From Cladochytrium replicatum (lineage: Eukaryota > Chytridiomycota > Chytridiomycetes > Cladochytriales > Cladochytriaceae), in the NCBI GenBank assembly GCA_025526935.1, contig JAHLKD010000155.1, positions 1 to 56,751 of the forward strand: DNA of 56,751 bases, read 5' to 3'. Shown in pieces: positions 23,084 to 33,958 of the stretch (its first letter is position 1; every line of letters starts with the position of its first letter). A model generated the notes under the pieces. That model saw nothing but the letters and a program-made list of their open reading frames with translations. It was not told the DNA's origin and ran no database searches. The position numbers were made by a program, and so were the translations under genes.

Positions 23084-26070
23084 CTAATTTTCTCTCATCT
23101 CTTTCATTGCATCTACCATCCCAAGTAGACCCATCAGTTTCTCATGTCGACGTCGTGCGAGACCCTTGGTGAAGATGTCTGCCACCTGATCCTCTGTGGG
23201 GATATACTGCACGTCAATGTCCCCAGATCGAATGCGGCCACGCACGATGTGATATCGCAAAGCGATATGCCGGGACTTGAATCCGGGATTGCGGGCACCA
23301 GCAATTGCAGCGGTATTGTCGCAGTGGACTACAGGCGGAGCAGCAAAGGAATATCCAAGTTCTTCAAGCATGTGCTTTACCCAAACGAGTTCGTCGCTAG
23401 CTGTGGATAGTGCAACGTACTCCGCTTCTGCTGTCGAACTCGCCGCTGATGTTTGAAGCTTGCTCCCCCAGGCAACAGCTCCCCCATTGATCAAGATAGC
23501 ATATCCCGTAGTCGACCTTTTGTTGTCAGGATCTCCGGCGTGATCCGCGTCCGCATAGCATACAATCTCAAGGCGATCTCGTCGTCCATAGTGGATTCCA
23601 ATTGAGGGAGTGTACAGCAGGTAGGCGAGTACCCGTTCCGCCGCGCACCAATGAGTGTACTGAGGTGCGTTTTGATAACGCGCAACGGTGCCAGTGGCAA
23701 ACGAGATATCGGGTCGTGTGCTCGTCGCGGCGTATAGGAGCTGACCGACGATTGTGCGATAGCTAATCTCATTTCGCTCGACCTCGATCTCCTCTCCCAT
23801 ATCCTTGAAGATTGTAACGCCAGCTTCAACTGGTCTTTTCCGCTCGAATCTGATCTTACATTTCTTCGCCGACATTCTGATGTACTGCGCTTGAGAGATG
23901 GTGAGCTTGCCGCCGTCCTTATCGTAGTCAATTTCCCAGCCGAGATAATACTTCGGGGATCCTGCCTCGCTGACCTCAAATCGTCGCTTCATCAACTCCT
24001 CGATTCGATTCACCTCGTCCTCATCGGTTGACGCCACCAGAATATCGTCCACGTAGATGACGACAAGCGTGAGCGACGATCCCTCTCGACGGTAGTAGAG
24101 GCAGACATTGCTATCGGAACGTTTCAGCTTGATGACGGTCACTAGGAAATCGTCGAAGAGACTATTCCACTCGCGAGGCGGCTGCTTGAGGCCATAAAGC
24201 GCACGAATAGCTAAGCAGACCCAATCTTCCTTGCCCGGTTCAATGAATCCCTCTGGCTGCTCGTAGTAGAGTTCGCGGTCGATGATGCGCGCATTCAGGA
24301 ACGCTGTTTTGATGTCGTACTGGCGCATCACCATCCGTTCCTGCACCACGAGCGCCAACACAACTCGAACAGTTTGTTTTCGAGCCACCGGAGAAAACGT
24401 CTCATCAAAGTCCTCTCCCTCGCGTTGCGAATATCCTTTCGCAATGAACCGCGCCTTGTGCCGAACCATCTTCCCCTCAGCGTTCGTCTTGTAGCGATAT
24501 ACCCAGCCTGACTTGATGATGTTTCGCCCTGCAGGCCTCGGTACAAGTCGCCACGTTGAGTTCTCGCGATGCGCAAGGATCTCCTCTTGCATGGCGGCCG
24601 TCCAGTCGTCCTTCTCCAGGCTCGCCATGGCTTCCTCATACGTCCTTGGTTCCGTGTGCAAGATCACCTTCCTTTTCGAGGCTACTCGTGCCGATCCGAC
24701 TTGTTTCACCTTCTCAAAGCCATACCGTTCGACTGGCCTTTTCTCTCGGCTTCCTCGGCGCACAGGAATCTTACTAGTGCTGGGTTTCCGCTTCAATAGC
24801 CCAGGATCTTGCACCTCTACTTCGTCGTCCTCCGATTCCGTGTCCTTGTCCCTTGAATTGGTCTCGACCTCCCCCTCACTGTCGTCGCTGTCGCTATCTC
24901 TATAGCTGCTGTCATCGCTGTCGCTGTTGTTGCTGGCCAAGTCGGTGTGTTTGAGCGGTTTTGCCGAGTCTCTGTGTTGGGGGAGGTTTTCGAAAGAGAC
25001 CAGTTCAAGGGCATCAGTAAGGGCTCGCTCATTCCAGGTATGCTTCTCATCAAACACCACCGACTTGCTTCTCATCATTACTTTCCTTTTCGGGTCCCAG
25101 ACACGAAATCCGAATGCTTCGTATCCAACGAAGATTCCTGGGATCGCTCGATCCGCTAGCTTGCCTGATGGGAGGGGATCGTGCACGTATGCCACGCATC
25201 CCCAGGTCCGCAGTTTGCTGACGTTTGGTTTTCTGCCTGTCGCGGCCTCCAATGGCGTAATACTCGTCTTGCCGATCTTGCGCGGGAGCCGGTTGTTTAG
25301 GTAACATGCTGTTACCATCGCCTCGCCCCATAGCTTGCTGTTTGCCCCTGCCTCATTTAACATAGCTCGTGTAAGATTTTGGAGGGTCCGATTTGCTCGC
25401 TCAACAGGTCCATTCTGCATCGGGGTGTACGGCATGGTAGTGTGATGTTGAATGCCGCGCTTCCGTGCCCATGCCTCGTACTTTTGTGAAATCAACTCTT
25501 TTGCGTTGTCGGTGACAACTACTTGGACCTCCTTGCCAGTAAGGAGTCCTATCTCTCGCACGGCATCTTGACTGAACTCGAATGCCAGATCCTTGGTTTT
25601 CAGGGGGCGTACAACCAGGACTCCAGAGTTCCTGTGTGCTGCGACCGCGGCATAGATTGCACCTCCGTAGGTGGGCGGCTTTATTGGTCCTTGGAGATCG
25701 ATGTAGAGGGTGCTATGGGAATTAACGTCAATGTCCTTGATCCGTGGAAAGCTAGTTCTGGTCAACTTAGCTTTCACACAGGTCGGACAAGGGTCCAACC
25801 TCTCAGTTCCATCGATCTTCATTCCTTCAACTAGCTTCTGGGCCTCCTCGATCCGATTGAATCCAGCGTGTCCGAACCTTCTATGCCAAGTGATGAGATC
25901 CGCTGTTGCGTCGTTACGTCGTGCCACCCTGGCGATCGATCGGGACAGATCAAGTGCAAACAAGTTGCAAGTCTTATCTTGTGTGAACTCCATGACTATC
26001 TCATTGTTGCGACCGATCTGGATCTTCTTGCCAGCACCGTAGAGCTTGAGACGGTGTTCTCCCTCTCCCG
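23084..26070 (-). CDS. Copia-C1 Pol (integrase, RT, RNase H)
   Basis: A 969-codon reading from the ATG at 25993, really open a little further upstream to a single-base frame change with gag-protease near 26060-26070. In order: integrase finger (WHRRFGHAGF...CPTC); core residues in LYIDLQ, VVTDNAKE and PVERANR; chromodomain-like linker; acidic Ser/Asp spacer; RT with YDIKTAFLN and the standard IYVDDILVAS; RNase H with CYADADHAGD, STAEAEYVALS and HCDNTAA. All catalytic residues I can place are present. It would convert element RNA to DNA and integrate it. Only the junction with gag is out of frame, which could be a mutation or a means of making less Pol. Confidence 0.92.
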
Positions 26071-27276
26071 CCCTCCAACTGATACCAGCAATCGAACTCT
26101 TCCGATCCCGACAACCTTGAGTCCTGATCCAGCATTTGCGGTGTCGATCTCAATCGGAGTAATCTTCCGCAACTCGATGAACGCCCTTTGATTGTTGCAC
26201 AGGTGGTGCAAAGCCCCAGTGTCGAAGAACCACTTAGATGATCGATCAGAGAATCTCTCCGAAGCCATGAACGCAATCGCAGGTAGCGTTACTTCGTTTG
26301 CGTGCCCACCGCTTCTTCCGCCACCGCGGTTGGATCCTCCATTTCCTCGACCGCGTCCTCTACCGCCGCTCCCTCGACCTCGACCGCCTCTTCCAGTACC
26401 TCGTCCGCCACCTCGACCTCCTCGACCTCCGCTACCACCTCGTCCGTTTCCAGAGCCTTGATTTGAACCACCCAAACTCGAGGTCTGGTTAGGACAGTTG
26501 GCAGCGAAGTGGCCTGGCTGGCTACAGTTCCAGCAAAGTCGTTGGTTGCCGCCGGAGGTCTGATAAGCTTGATCTCGACTGTTACCTTCCTCGTTTTCGC
26601 GACTTCGTCGTTTGCTTTCGTCGTCGAGAAGTCGGCCGACAACATATTGGTAGTCCTTTCGGCGGGTGTCATCCTCAACGTCAATTGTGGCAATCACAGT
26701 ATCGAATTCCGGAGGGAGGGAGCTGAGCAGGTAGATGATGTGCTGGTCTGGGGAAATGGAATCACCAATAGCGGTCAGTCTCTGGACAATCATGGCAAGT
26801 TCCGAGATGTGGGTCTTAAGATCAGACCCGGTACTCATCTTTTTCCCCATTAGCTCGCGTCGGAGTGTGATCCTGTTGACGTTGGCCTGGCGCTGGTACA
26901 TCTGATCGAGGGCTACGAGCATCGCCTTTGCGGTGTTCGCGCTGGTGACAAGCGAAAGTACGACGTTGCTGAGCTTCCCGATGATCTTGGATCGGGCCTT
27001 GCGATCATCCAGAACACTTTCTTCATGGGCGGCGATTTCGGCCTTGCCAGCATTGCTAGTCTCGTCAAAACCAGTTCGCAGTCGTGGGTCAGGATTTGGT
27101 CCCTTGTCGACAACTGTCCAGAGCTCCTTGCCCTCGAGATAGGCCACCATGCGGAGTCGCCAGGTATGATAATTCTCTCCGTCAAAGACAAAGAGATTGT
27201 CATCCTGAGCTTTGCGGGTCATGAGCGCCGTTGGTTTCGGTTGTTGTTGGGAAGAGCGAGAATCCACTGCTACCAT
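25996..27276 (-). CDS. Copia-C1 Gag with protease N-terminus
   Basis: 426 codons. The N-terminal Gag has the FDGENYHTWRLRM type of motif common in copia Gags; a zinc knuckle CWNCSQPGHFAANC sits at about residue 250; an Arg/Gly-rich region follows at about 270-325; then the protease motif WFFDTGALHHLC at about 350. The last ~28 residues are out of frame with Pol. The start ATG (27274-27276) straddles the LTR boundary: its A is the last LTR base and TG the first two bases of the primer site, so the first codons are encoded by the primer-binding site. No other ATG gives a longer Gag. Confidence 0.9.
   Translation of the reverse strand: MVAVDSRSSQQQPKPTALMTRKAQDDNLFVFDGENYHTWRLRMVAYLEGKELWTVVDKGPNPDPRLRTGFDETSNAGKAEIAAHEESVLDDRKARSKIIGKLSNVVLSLVTSANTAKAMLVALDQMYQRQANVNRITLRRELMGKKMSTGSDLKTHISELAMIVQRLTAIGDSISPDQHIIYLLSSLPPEFDTVIATIDVEDDTRRKDYQYVVGRLLDDESKRRSRENEEGNSRDQAYQTSGGNQRLCWNCSQPGHFAANCPNQTSSLGGSNQGSGNGRGGSGGRGGRGGGRGTGRGGRGRGSGGRGRGRGNGGSNRGGGRSGGHANEVTLPAIAFMASERFSDRSSKWFFDTGALHHLCNNQRAFIELRKITPIEIDTANAGSGLKVVGIGRVRLLVSVGGRERENTVSSSTVLARRSRSVATMR
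27262..27275 (-). other. Primer-binding site of Copia-C1
   Basis: TGGTAGCAGTGGAT directly follows the 5' LTR on the minus strand. From memory, 13 of 14 bases match the complement of the 3' end of animal-type initiator tRNA-Met (TGGTAGCAGAGGAT). Plant elements usually show TGGTATCAGAGC instead. Confidence 0.7.
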
Positions 27277-27715
27277 GTAGAATTTCGTCGTAGGCAGGTA
27301 AGATCAGATAAGAGGTACTTGTTCAATATATTGGAAGCTTAAGACTCACACCTTTTATAGGTTCTCCCATTCCCAACAAAGCCTCCCTTAATTTGTCCTT
27401 GCCACGTCAGCAGCGGCACTCTCCTTCCTCCTTTGGTAAGTCCCCTTCAAGTTTGCTGGTGATCCGGAATTTTCTGGAACGCTGGCTTTTGAAGTTTTCG
27501 TCGAAGAACATAAAGCCGAAATAGAAACAGAAATAAAACTTTTGGAAAACAACAAAGCTAGCGTCGTGGGTTAAACCACAAGCCATTCAACATCATGTCG
27601 CAAGTTCGATTCTGAGGATCAACAATAATCCTGTTGTTATCCTTAGCCGAACTTTTTCTTATCTGAAAGTAAAAACAAAGAAGGAAAACTTTTATGAACG
27701 AAACAACACTCAACA
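27276..27715 (-). repeat. 5' LTR of Copia-C1 (440 bp)
   Basis: Same TG...CA ends as the other Copia-C LTRs. A TATA box (CCTATAAAAGG on the minus strand, 27351-27361) lies about 75 bp before the LTR end. Confidence 0.93.
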
Positions 27716-28370
27716 CCCATCTTGTCGTTGTTGTCCAAAGAAATGTGTTAAGCAACGATTCGTAACTATTGTGTTGAACAAAGCTGTGGTCTAGATCCTC
27801 AGGTTGTGTGTGTTGTTAATTCACGGGGTAATGTTGCTAAGAAATGAATAAAGATGATTGCGAGTCACAAGTTCTAGCGCAAGAGAATGCTCCTTGTGTG
27901 TATCGCCACAGGCTCCTTAAATAAGTGTACTGTCATTTTGGCTTTTCCTTCCGGAAGATCTAGATCGCAGCGATAAGGTTTGACTCTTCTTCTCACAGGC
28001 GTAGCGAAGCATAATCATGCTAAGCTGTGCGTGAGATCTAGCTCTCCTCAACAGGATTGTTCTCACACATGATTCCCACGAACGCGTTAATCATATGTAA
28101 ACCTTTGCTCTGATCTAATCCGGGCTTCACTTCTACAAGTGGATGATAGAAAAGTAATGACAGTTTACTATACCTATGGCCGCAATAAATATAACCCATG
28201 AAGAAATAACCGGAGGTGTCCAAACTCGTAATAGATCATCATCTATATGCTTTAGTTCAATAGTTAGAAATGTTGCTCGGTGAAGAGTGACATTTCTGTA
28301 TATCGGGCGTTTGTGTTTTTGTACTATCAATGACTGGATTGGCCAAGTCCATCAATCGAAATACTTAACA
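27716..28370 (-). mobile_element. Copia-A4 stub: gag start and 5' LTR
   Basis: 27716-27771 is the Copia-A leader and first gag codons, and 27772-28370 is a complete 599-bp LTR-A on the minus strand. The rest of this element is missing, replaced by Copia-C1. The right flank (gaaaa) starts non-Copia DNA. Confidence 0.92.
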
Positions 28371-31140
28371 GAAAAAGTCCGAAATGACTGTGGCGTAAAT
28401 GCTTCAAGTGCAGAGTGGGAAGCACAACGTAAGTCTGGAATTGATTGAGTTTACCTCATTGCTCACAATCTCTGCAGGGGTCATTCAAGCAAAGAGTACC
28501 AAACAGATTGCTCATTGAGGGTATTATCTGCAATGGCCTCTCTTTTAATCTGTCATCCCGGCTCCACTTCCGTCAGATTTTGTCATACTTTTGCCCATAG
28601 TTTGTTCATTACTCACCTCAGACGACCAAACTGCTCCTCATGAAGTTCTACTCTGCTGAACTTAGGCAAGTCGAAAGGAAAATTGCAGGTAAGCACAATT
28701 CAGTTTTGACAAATATCCATGAATTAATGTCATTGCTTATGCTCAATAATTCTTCCCCTAGGTCTTGTTCCAGAGAGGATGTCATTTACAACAGACATGT
28801 GGTCGAGCAAGTCAGGGAAACCTTTCATTGGAGTCACTGGCCACTGGATTGATTCAGATTGGAAACTTTGTGCTTGTGTTCTTGGTTTCAAGGTGGCCCC
28901 TGGACGTCATACAGGCAAAGCAATTTGGGATGCATTTGTGTCCATTATCGATGAATATAATCTTTTTGAAAACGTAAGATTTCCTTGACAGCTCAACTTT
29001 CGATCATGATATCCTTACAGTTTGTTTATTAGATCGGCTGGATCACAGCAGATAATGCTTCGATCAACGAAACGTTTACGGAAGCTTTACAAGAGACAGG
29101 CCTCTCACGAAATGTTGAACTGCCTGCAAGCTGCAAATTTGTCCGATGCTTTGCACATATTGTTAATTTGGTCTCCAAGCAATGCCTCACAGTTATCAAG
29201 GACGGAGTAGATGTTGTAAGTACGGAGAGGTGTAAAATTTGCATATTTGACTGATTCGATTTATTGCTCAAATCGCTTCGACACATCATGGTCAAGATTC
29301 GATTATCTCCGCAGAAGCAAGAAAAATTGAAATCGTTGCATGAGCAAACCATGATGGACACTCCACAGCAGTCCTGTCAAAAGTACAACAAACTGCAGCT
29401 GGATAATGAAACTCGCTGGAACTCAACTTACACAATGATGGTGACGGCGTTGAGGGTCTGCAAGGTAATTCTATGCAGTGAAGATTGGGCATTGGGAAGA
29501 ATCAATTATCTGACACCAGTACTTAAAAAGGCAATTGAATTACTGGTCAATGCTGATAGAAAACTTCAAGATGAAGTGCCTCCAGGGACCAGCATTGATG
29601 ATCTATTCTGGAAGGACATGGCCGATATTGCAGATTTTCTCGAAGTATTTGAACTGCTCACCAAACGTGTGCAGAGCGAAACTCAAGTTACATACAACGA
29701 GCTCATTCCCCTGTTCAACATCATGTTCAACAAAGTTGAGGAAGGACAATCAAGCCCGATTGAAGTTGTAAAAAAAGCAGCACACTGTATGATAAGGTTA
29801 TGAGCTCATTTGAATTCAATGTGATACTTTGTACTTTTAGCATGCTGGGCTATGATCCACGACTACTATAATGCTACAAATGACGAGGTGACAGTCACAG
29901 CACTTATGCTGGATCTACGTCATAAGCGAGTTTATTTCAAGCAAAACAAGGGGGGTTGACATATAGCCAAAGAGATGGAAAAGCAGTATGTATTCATGGT
30001 TTCACAATCCAAATTTACCCTAACATGATTGGGCATTGCTAGCTTGAAAACAACGGTTAAGCGGCATGCAGATGAAACCCAGGCATCTACAGGGACAACC
30101 AGACTGATTCCACGACTTCTGTGAATGGGCTTGATGCACTCATTTGGGGTGGATCAAGAGGAAAAGTGTTAAAAACCAAGGGCTTCTCCTGGCAGCGGTA
30201 GGGCGTTTTTAGCTGTACTGTAGCTAGCACAACAGCTCCAGGTTCCGTCTCTTGGCCCAGTACCTGTTCTCCCAGGTGTGTGTATATGCCTAATACTCAG
30301 ACCGGCTGTATACTACACCCAAGCTGGTCAGGCAACCAGCGAATGCTGTGGTCAAAGACATTGGTCACATCAACTCCTATATTCAAGTGAACAGTGCGTG
30401 TGGGCATACCTGCGGTCAAAGACATTGGTCACATCAACTCAAAGGACCAAGCCACACCACATTCCTCACTAAATGCCACCATCACTCCACACAGAGCCTG
30501 CCAAACATGGAAATAAATACATGAAATACAAGTCCATAAATAAGAATGAAGAGGGATTGACAAAAAAACTCTCAGGTCAAAGAGAAAAAAGACAACCCAA
30601 AGGATAACCCATATAGCAAACAGTCTGATATGCTAGTTTTTAACTCAAAAGCTGCACACAAGGTAACATATATCATCATAGAAAATCCACTTGATGTTTA
30701 TAATTTATTTAAATTTGATGAGGTGCGTACTTGGGAGGACGAACTTCAGCAGTTCCTGTCAAGTCCAACTGCCGATGAGAAAATGAACCCTCTCGACTGG
30801 TGGAAGATGTACGCCCCTGACAGCCCGTTGCTCTCACTTGTGGCCTGCGACCATTTTGCGATCTGTCTTTCTAGTACTGCTTCAGAACGTCTCTTCTCAG
30901 CAGGCGGTCTTACTTTGCAAAAGAACCGCCATAACATGTCCGGATGTACTTTAGGAGCAATCATGGGTCTGACAAATTGGTGGGCAGTTGGTGGACTATG
31001 GAGCACTTGGACAAGTGAAGATGGTATCTGCACGTTGCAGATGAGGGTTCTGTGAATGAGGACAATTTGGTGGAAATGTTTGGTATCGAATCTGAGGAAG
31101 TACAGTTTGGGACCGGGCTAAGTACCTGAGGGAAAATGAT
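28371..31140 (+). pseudogene. Decayed hAT transposase gene with short introns (hAT-D)
   Basis: Scattered pieces of a hAT transposase on the plus strand: a segment near 28480-28690; MSFTTDMWSSKSGKPF (28779; first catalytic Asp in TTDMW); ITADNASIN (29040; second Asp) followed by CFAHIVNL; ETRWNSTY (29410); YYNATND with LMLDLRHK (29865-29930); and the C-terminal dimerisation part with LDWWKMY and SERLFSAGG (30795-30905; third acidic residue). GT-AG gaps fit introns at 28429-28477, 28689-28761, 28974-29032 and about 29787-29840; the 28974-29032 junction splices in frame (FEN then IGWITADN). Internal stops and the X insertion show it is dead. The ends were not found. Confidence 0.82.
30167..30645 (+). 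mobile_element. Element X copy 1 (479 bp, LTR-like)
   Basis: Begins TGTTAAAAACC and ends CTAGTTTTTAAC(T). It is nearly identical, inverted, to 46878-47356, which has the same 479-bp length. It interrupts hAT-D. Flanks are aaaag (30162-30166) and, one base after the end, aaaag (30647-30651). TG...CA ends in the other copy and 5-bp duplications fit a solo LTR of an otherwise unseen family; the 10-bp terminal inverted repeat would also fit a small DNA transposon. Confidence 0.75.
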
Positions 31141-31249
31141 CTTCATACATTGAGAGGAAAAATGATATTGACCCACTCATTAAGATCTGTTCGTTGAAAT
31201 TATTGAGATTTAATAAAGAGGGCTTTTTTGGTTTCCAATTGCGAACAAT

Positions 31250-32110
31250 CTGAAATTTGAAAAGCAGAGTCTTCTTTGCAAAACCATATCAATCAAGTAA
31301 ATTTGGCTGAATGTAAGCTACTCTAAGACCACCGTCCAGTTTTGCACCATAGTGAGGAACAGAACTTCAACCATAGAGATGGACAGAACTTGCAGCATGT
31401 TCGACAGCTGAACTGGAGACTTACCATATTTGGAGTGTTTGATGTCATACATTACAAATATCACTGGACAAAAGATCGGAGCATTTGTCTAATGACGGAC
31501 AGAACCTAGACCATAGTGACGAACAGAACTTGTACCATAGTGACAAACCGAACTTAAACAATAGTGGTGATCAGAACTTGCAGCAATATGTGACAGCTGT
31601 GTAACTGTGTATATCACTTGACAAAAGATCAGAGCGTTTGTCTAATGACAAACAGAACTTGGACCATAGTGACGACTCAGTGACAAACAGAACTTGAATC
31701 AAGGTAACAAACAGAACTTGTAGCATTTTGATGGCTGAGTTCATCACTGGACTAAAGATCAGAGCTTTTTCTAATGAGGAACACAACATGAACAATCGTG
31801 ATGAACAGAACTTGTAGAAAGTGCTGAACAGAACTTGTAGAAAGTGCTGAACAGAACTTGTCGCAAGTGCTGAACAGAACTTGTCGCAAGTGCTGAACAG
31901 AACTTGTCGCAAGTGCTGAACAGAACTTTTCGCATAGTGATGAACAGAACTTGGACCATAGTGACAAACAGAGCTTGCACCATAGTAACGAACAGAACAT
32001 AAACCATGGCGAACAACAGAACATGTAGCATGTCTGACCGCTGCATCCATCACTGAATGAAAGATCAGAGCTTCTGTCTAATTACGAACACAACTTTTAA
32101 CCATTGTGAT
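31250..32110. repeat. Minisatellite, about 23-bp unit aacagaactt
   Basis: Tandem degenerate repeats containing aacagaactt with a spacer such as ggaccatagtgacg. The block at 31800-31935 is the most regular: agtgctgaacagaacttgtcgca (23 bp) and a tgtagaa variant repeated about five times. A larger period carrying gatcagagc...tctaatga recurs at about 31475, 31627, 31757 and 32063. No coding sense; the long readings across it are repeat artefacts. The first ~80 bp (31250-31330) are non-repetitive with nothing recognised. Confidence 0.85.
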
Positions 32111-32379
32111 CAACAGAATCTCTGTCTTCGCTGTGGTCTCTGGTAAAACCTGATTTAAAGTTATATTCTTGAACATATTTCTAAATATAATTATTATAAT
32201 TATTTCAGCATATTGATTCTTTAAAAATTTTCATAATATGTATTTATTTCCAACCAATACATATCACCCGCTGGTGCAAAATTGAAATACAAGTATTAAA
32301 CTTTTGTTTCTTCCTTTTTTTGTGCATATCTTTTGATGATAAAATGCATAACAAAAAGTTATTTTTTCAAATTGGCAGC
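32111..32379 (-). repeat. AT-rich LINE-type 3' tail sequence
   Basis: Contains cataatatgtatttatt, ccaaccaatacatatcaccc and gctggtgcaaaat, the reverse complement of the tail of LINE-a at 45300-45380. With the minisatellite end it is matched in inverted orientation by 45560-45950. Confidence 0.65.
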
Positions 32380-33045
32380 ACATGGGGAGCCGTGCGAAGC
32401 CGTAGGAAAAGTAAAATTTTTCTAAACACTAAGCCATTTTTTTAGGAATATTATTATCTATTTTGCACATGCAATGCATAAACAAAAAACAACACCCAAC
32501 GTGCCTTACAAGATGGTCATGGACCAGCACATAAGGAAGCACGCGCAGCATAAGGAAAAGCAACAAAGCAAAACAGAGAATGTAAACTCAAAGCTGTGGC
32601 TACCCGTCAGATACTGCTAAGGTGCCAAAAAAACAGGTGAGTAATAAATAATGAAAAAAGAAACCGTTAAAGATTCACAAATGCAGGGCCAAAGAGGGAG
32701 TCTAGAGGAGAAACTTCTAATGGCTGACCCATTTGAAGCCAAATCTTATGAAGACAACGAAAAACTAGATACCACAGTGCAAGATTCGCTGGGTTGACAA
32801 TGTGAAGTGGACAAAGGCTATCAATTGCAACATCAAGCGGAAGTTGTGAAACAGGAACAGGAACAGGAGGCAACAATAGGTCAAGAAGCAAACATTCTGA
32901 AACATGAGATCTAGAGAGAGTTGCAGTGCGGCAGCGACAACACTGCTTGCGCGGGTGATAAAACAAACGTCCAACACAATACTGCAGAAGGCTCAAGATT
33001 GACGAAATAGGGAAGCATTGAGGAGCAATTGCTAACACATGAGGG
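32380..33045 (-). mobile_element. LINE-c, 3' fragment on minus strand
   Basis: 3' UTR (ggcagcacatggggagccgt and following) plus the C-terminal coding end at 32667-33038: a zinc-ribbon-like CCRC...HVSEC, then LPLDVAIDSLCP, which parallels LPLDIAIDMLSP in LINE-a. The coding end carries a stop-free reading of 123 codons but no RT, so it is a 5'-truncated copy, as is usual for LINEs. Confidence 0.7.
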
Positions 33046-33312
33046 TGGGCAGATGTAAGGGGAGCAAAGCTAGCAGCTATAGAACCATAGGCAGATGAGG
33101 CTACTTGGTGAAAGTGATTTGCGATAACATCAGAATGTTGAATTATATGTTTTCTTCATAAAAGTTTTGTTTAGGAGAAAAGAACTTGCAGTCCAAAAAG
33201 ATATTACTGACTGTGAGTTTAACGGAACGTGATGGAAACTTGATGGAATGTGCAGGATTTTATGTTGGGGAAAGTTCTAGCACTTTGGATTGATTTAAAA
33301 GCGGAGCTCATG
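33046..33312. other. Unassigned spacer
   Basis: No reading frame, repeat or motif I can support. A short open stretch at 33250-33317 continues across the solo LTR target (see rejected items). Confidence 0.5.
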
Positions 33313-33317
33313 CCGCT

Positions 33318-33756
33318 TGTTGAGTGTTGTTTCGTTCATAAAAGTTTTCCTTCTTTGTTTTTACTTTCAAAAAGAAAAAGTTCGGCTGAGGATAACAGCA
33401 GGATTATTGTTGATCCTCGGAATCGAACTTGCGACATGATGTTGAATGGCTTGTGGTTTAACCCACGACGCTAGCTTTGTTGTTATCCCAAATTTTCATT
33501 CCTGTTTCTATTTCGGCTTCATGTTCTTCGACGAAAACTTCAAAAGCCAGCGTTCCAGAAAATTCCGGATCACCAGCAAACTTGAAGGGGACTTACCAAA
33601 GGAGGAAGGAGAGCGCCGCTGCTGACGTGGCAAGGACAAATTAAGGGAGGCTTTGTTGGGAATGGGAGAACCTATAAAAGGTGTGAGTCTTAAGCTTCCA
33701 ATACATCGAACAAGTACCTCTTATCTGATCTTACCTGCCTACGACGAAATTCTACA
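33318..33756 (+). mobile_element. Solo LTR of Copia-C (439 bp)
   Basis: Begins TGTTGAGTGTTG, ends ATTCTACA, with perfect ccgct duplications at 33313-33317 and 33757-33761. TATA box at 33673-33680 (CCTATAAAAGG). The only Copia-C LTR here with a verifiable target duplication. Confidence 0.96.
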
Positions 33757-33958
33757 CCGCTCAATACACTTGAAGATCTTCCGCTCAATCCTCCATTCTA
33801 CAAGCCAGGAAGAGGAAGTGATTGTTGAAATGGACAGGAGAACAACGAAAGTGCTTTCCCTGTTGAAGAAAGAATGACAACATAGAGTGAACCATATCAG
33901 GGGGATCCTCATCCAACCAACGTTGAAATATCTGAAACTGCAGATATTGAAGCCGAAA
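33757..33958. other. Unassigned spacer
   Basis: Nothing recognised. The short frames seen here are not supported by motifs. Confidence 0.4.

Larger units (their letters stand above)
22525..27715 (-). mobile_element. Copia-C1, near-complete Ty1/copia element
   Basis: A second copia lineage with LTRs at 22525-22962 (438 bp) and 27276-27715 (440 bp), gag and pol. The flanks disagree: left ctccg (in LTR-A3), right cccat (in a Copia-A gag start). No target duplication exists, so the element is probably a recombinant of two insertions or sits at a deletion or misjoin. The two LTRs differ at roughly ten sites, more than Copia-A2. Confidence 0.93.

Noticed and set aside
26040-26075. Programmed frameshift between Copia-C gag and pol
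   Set aside because: No slippery heptamer or rare-codon signal I could support, and the shift lies after the protease motif. A plain indel is simpler, though not excluded.
24513-27142. Many long plus-strand readings opposite Copia-C gag and pol
   Set aside because: They are antisense shadows of Arg/Gly/Ser-rich coding sequence; no motifs.
30278-30472. Small ORF conserved in both X elements (30278-30472 and 47051-47245)
   Set aside because: 64 codons, identical only because the two X copies are nearly identical; no motif and no sign of coding selection.
31800-31935. Regular 23-bp repeats as a CRISPR array
   Set aside because: Units are contiguous with no unique spacers, and the context is eukaryotic transposons; it is a minisatellite.
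33250-33835. Host gene exon split by the solo Copia-C LTR
   Set aside because: Removing the LTR gives only about 43 continuous codons with no recognisable motif before a stop; too little to call a gene.
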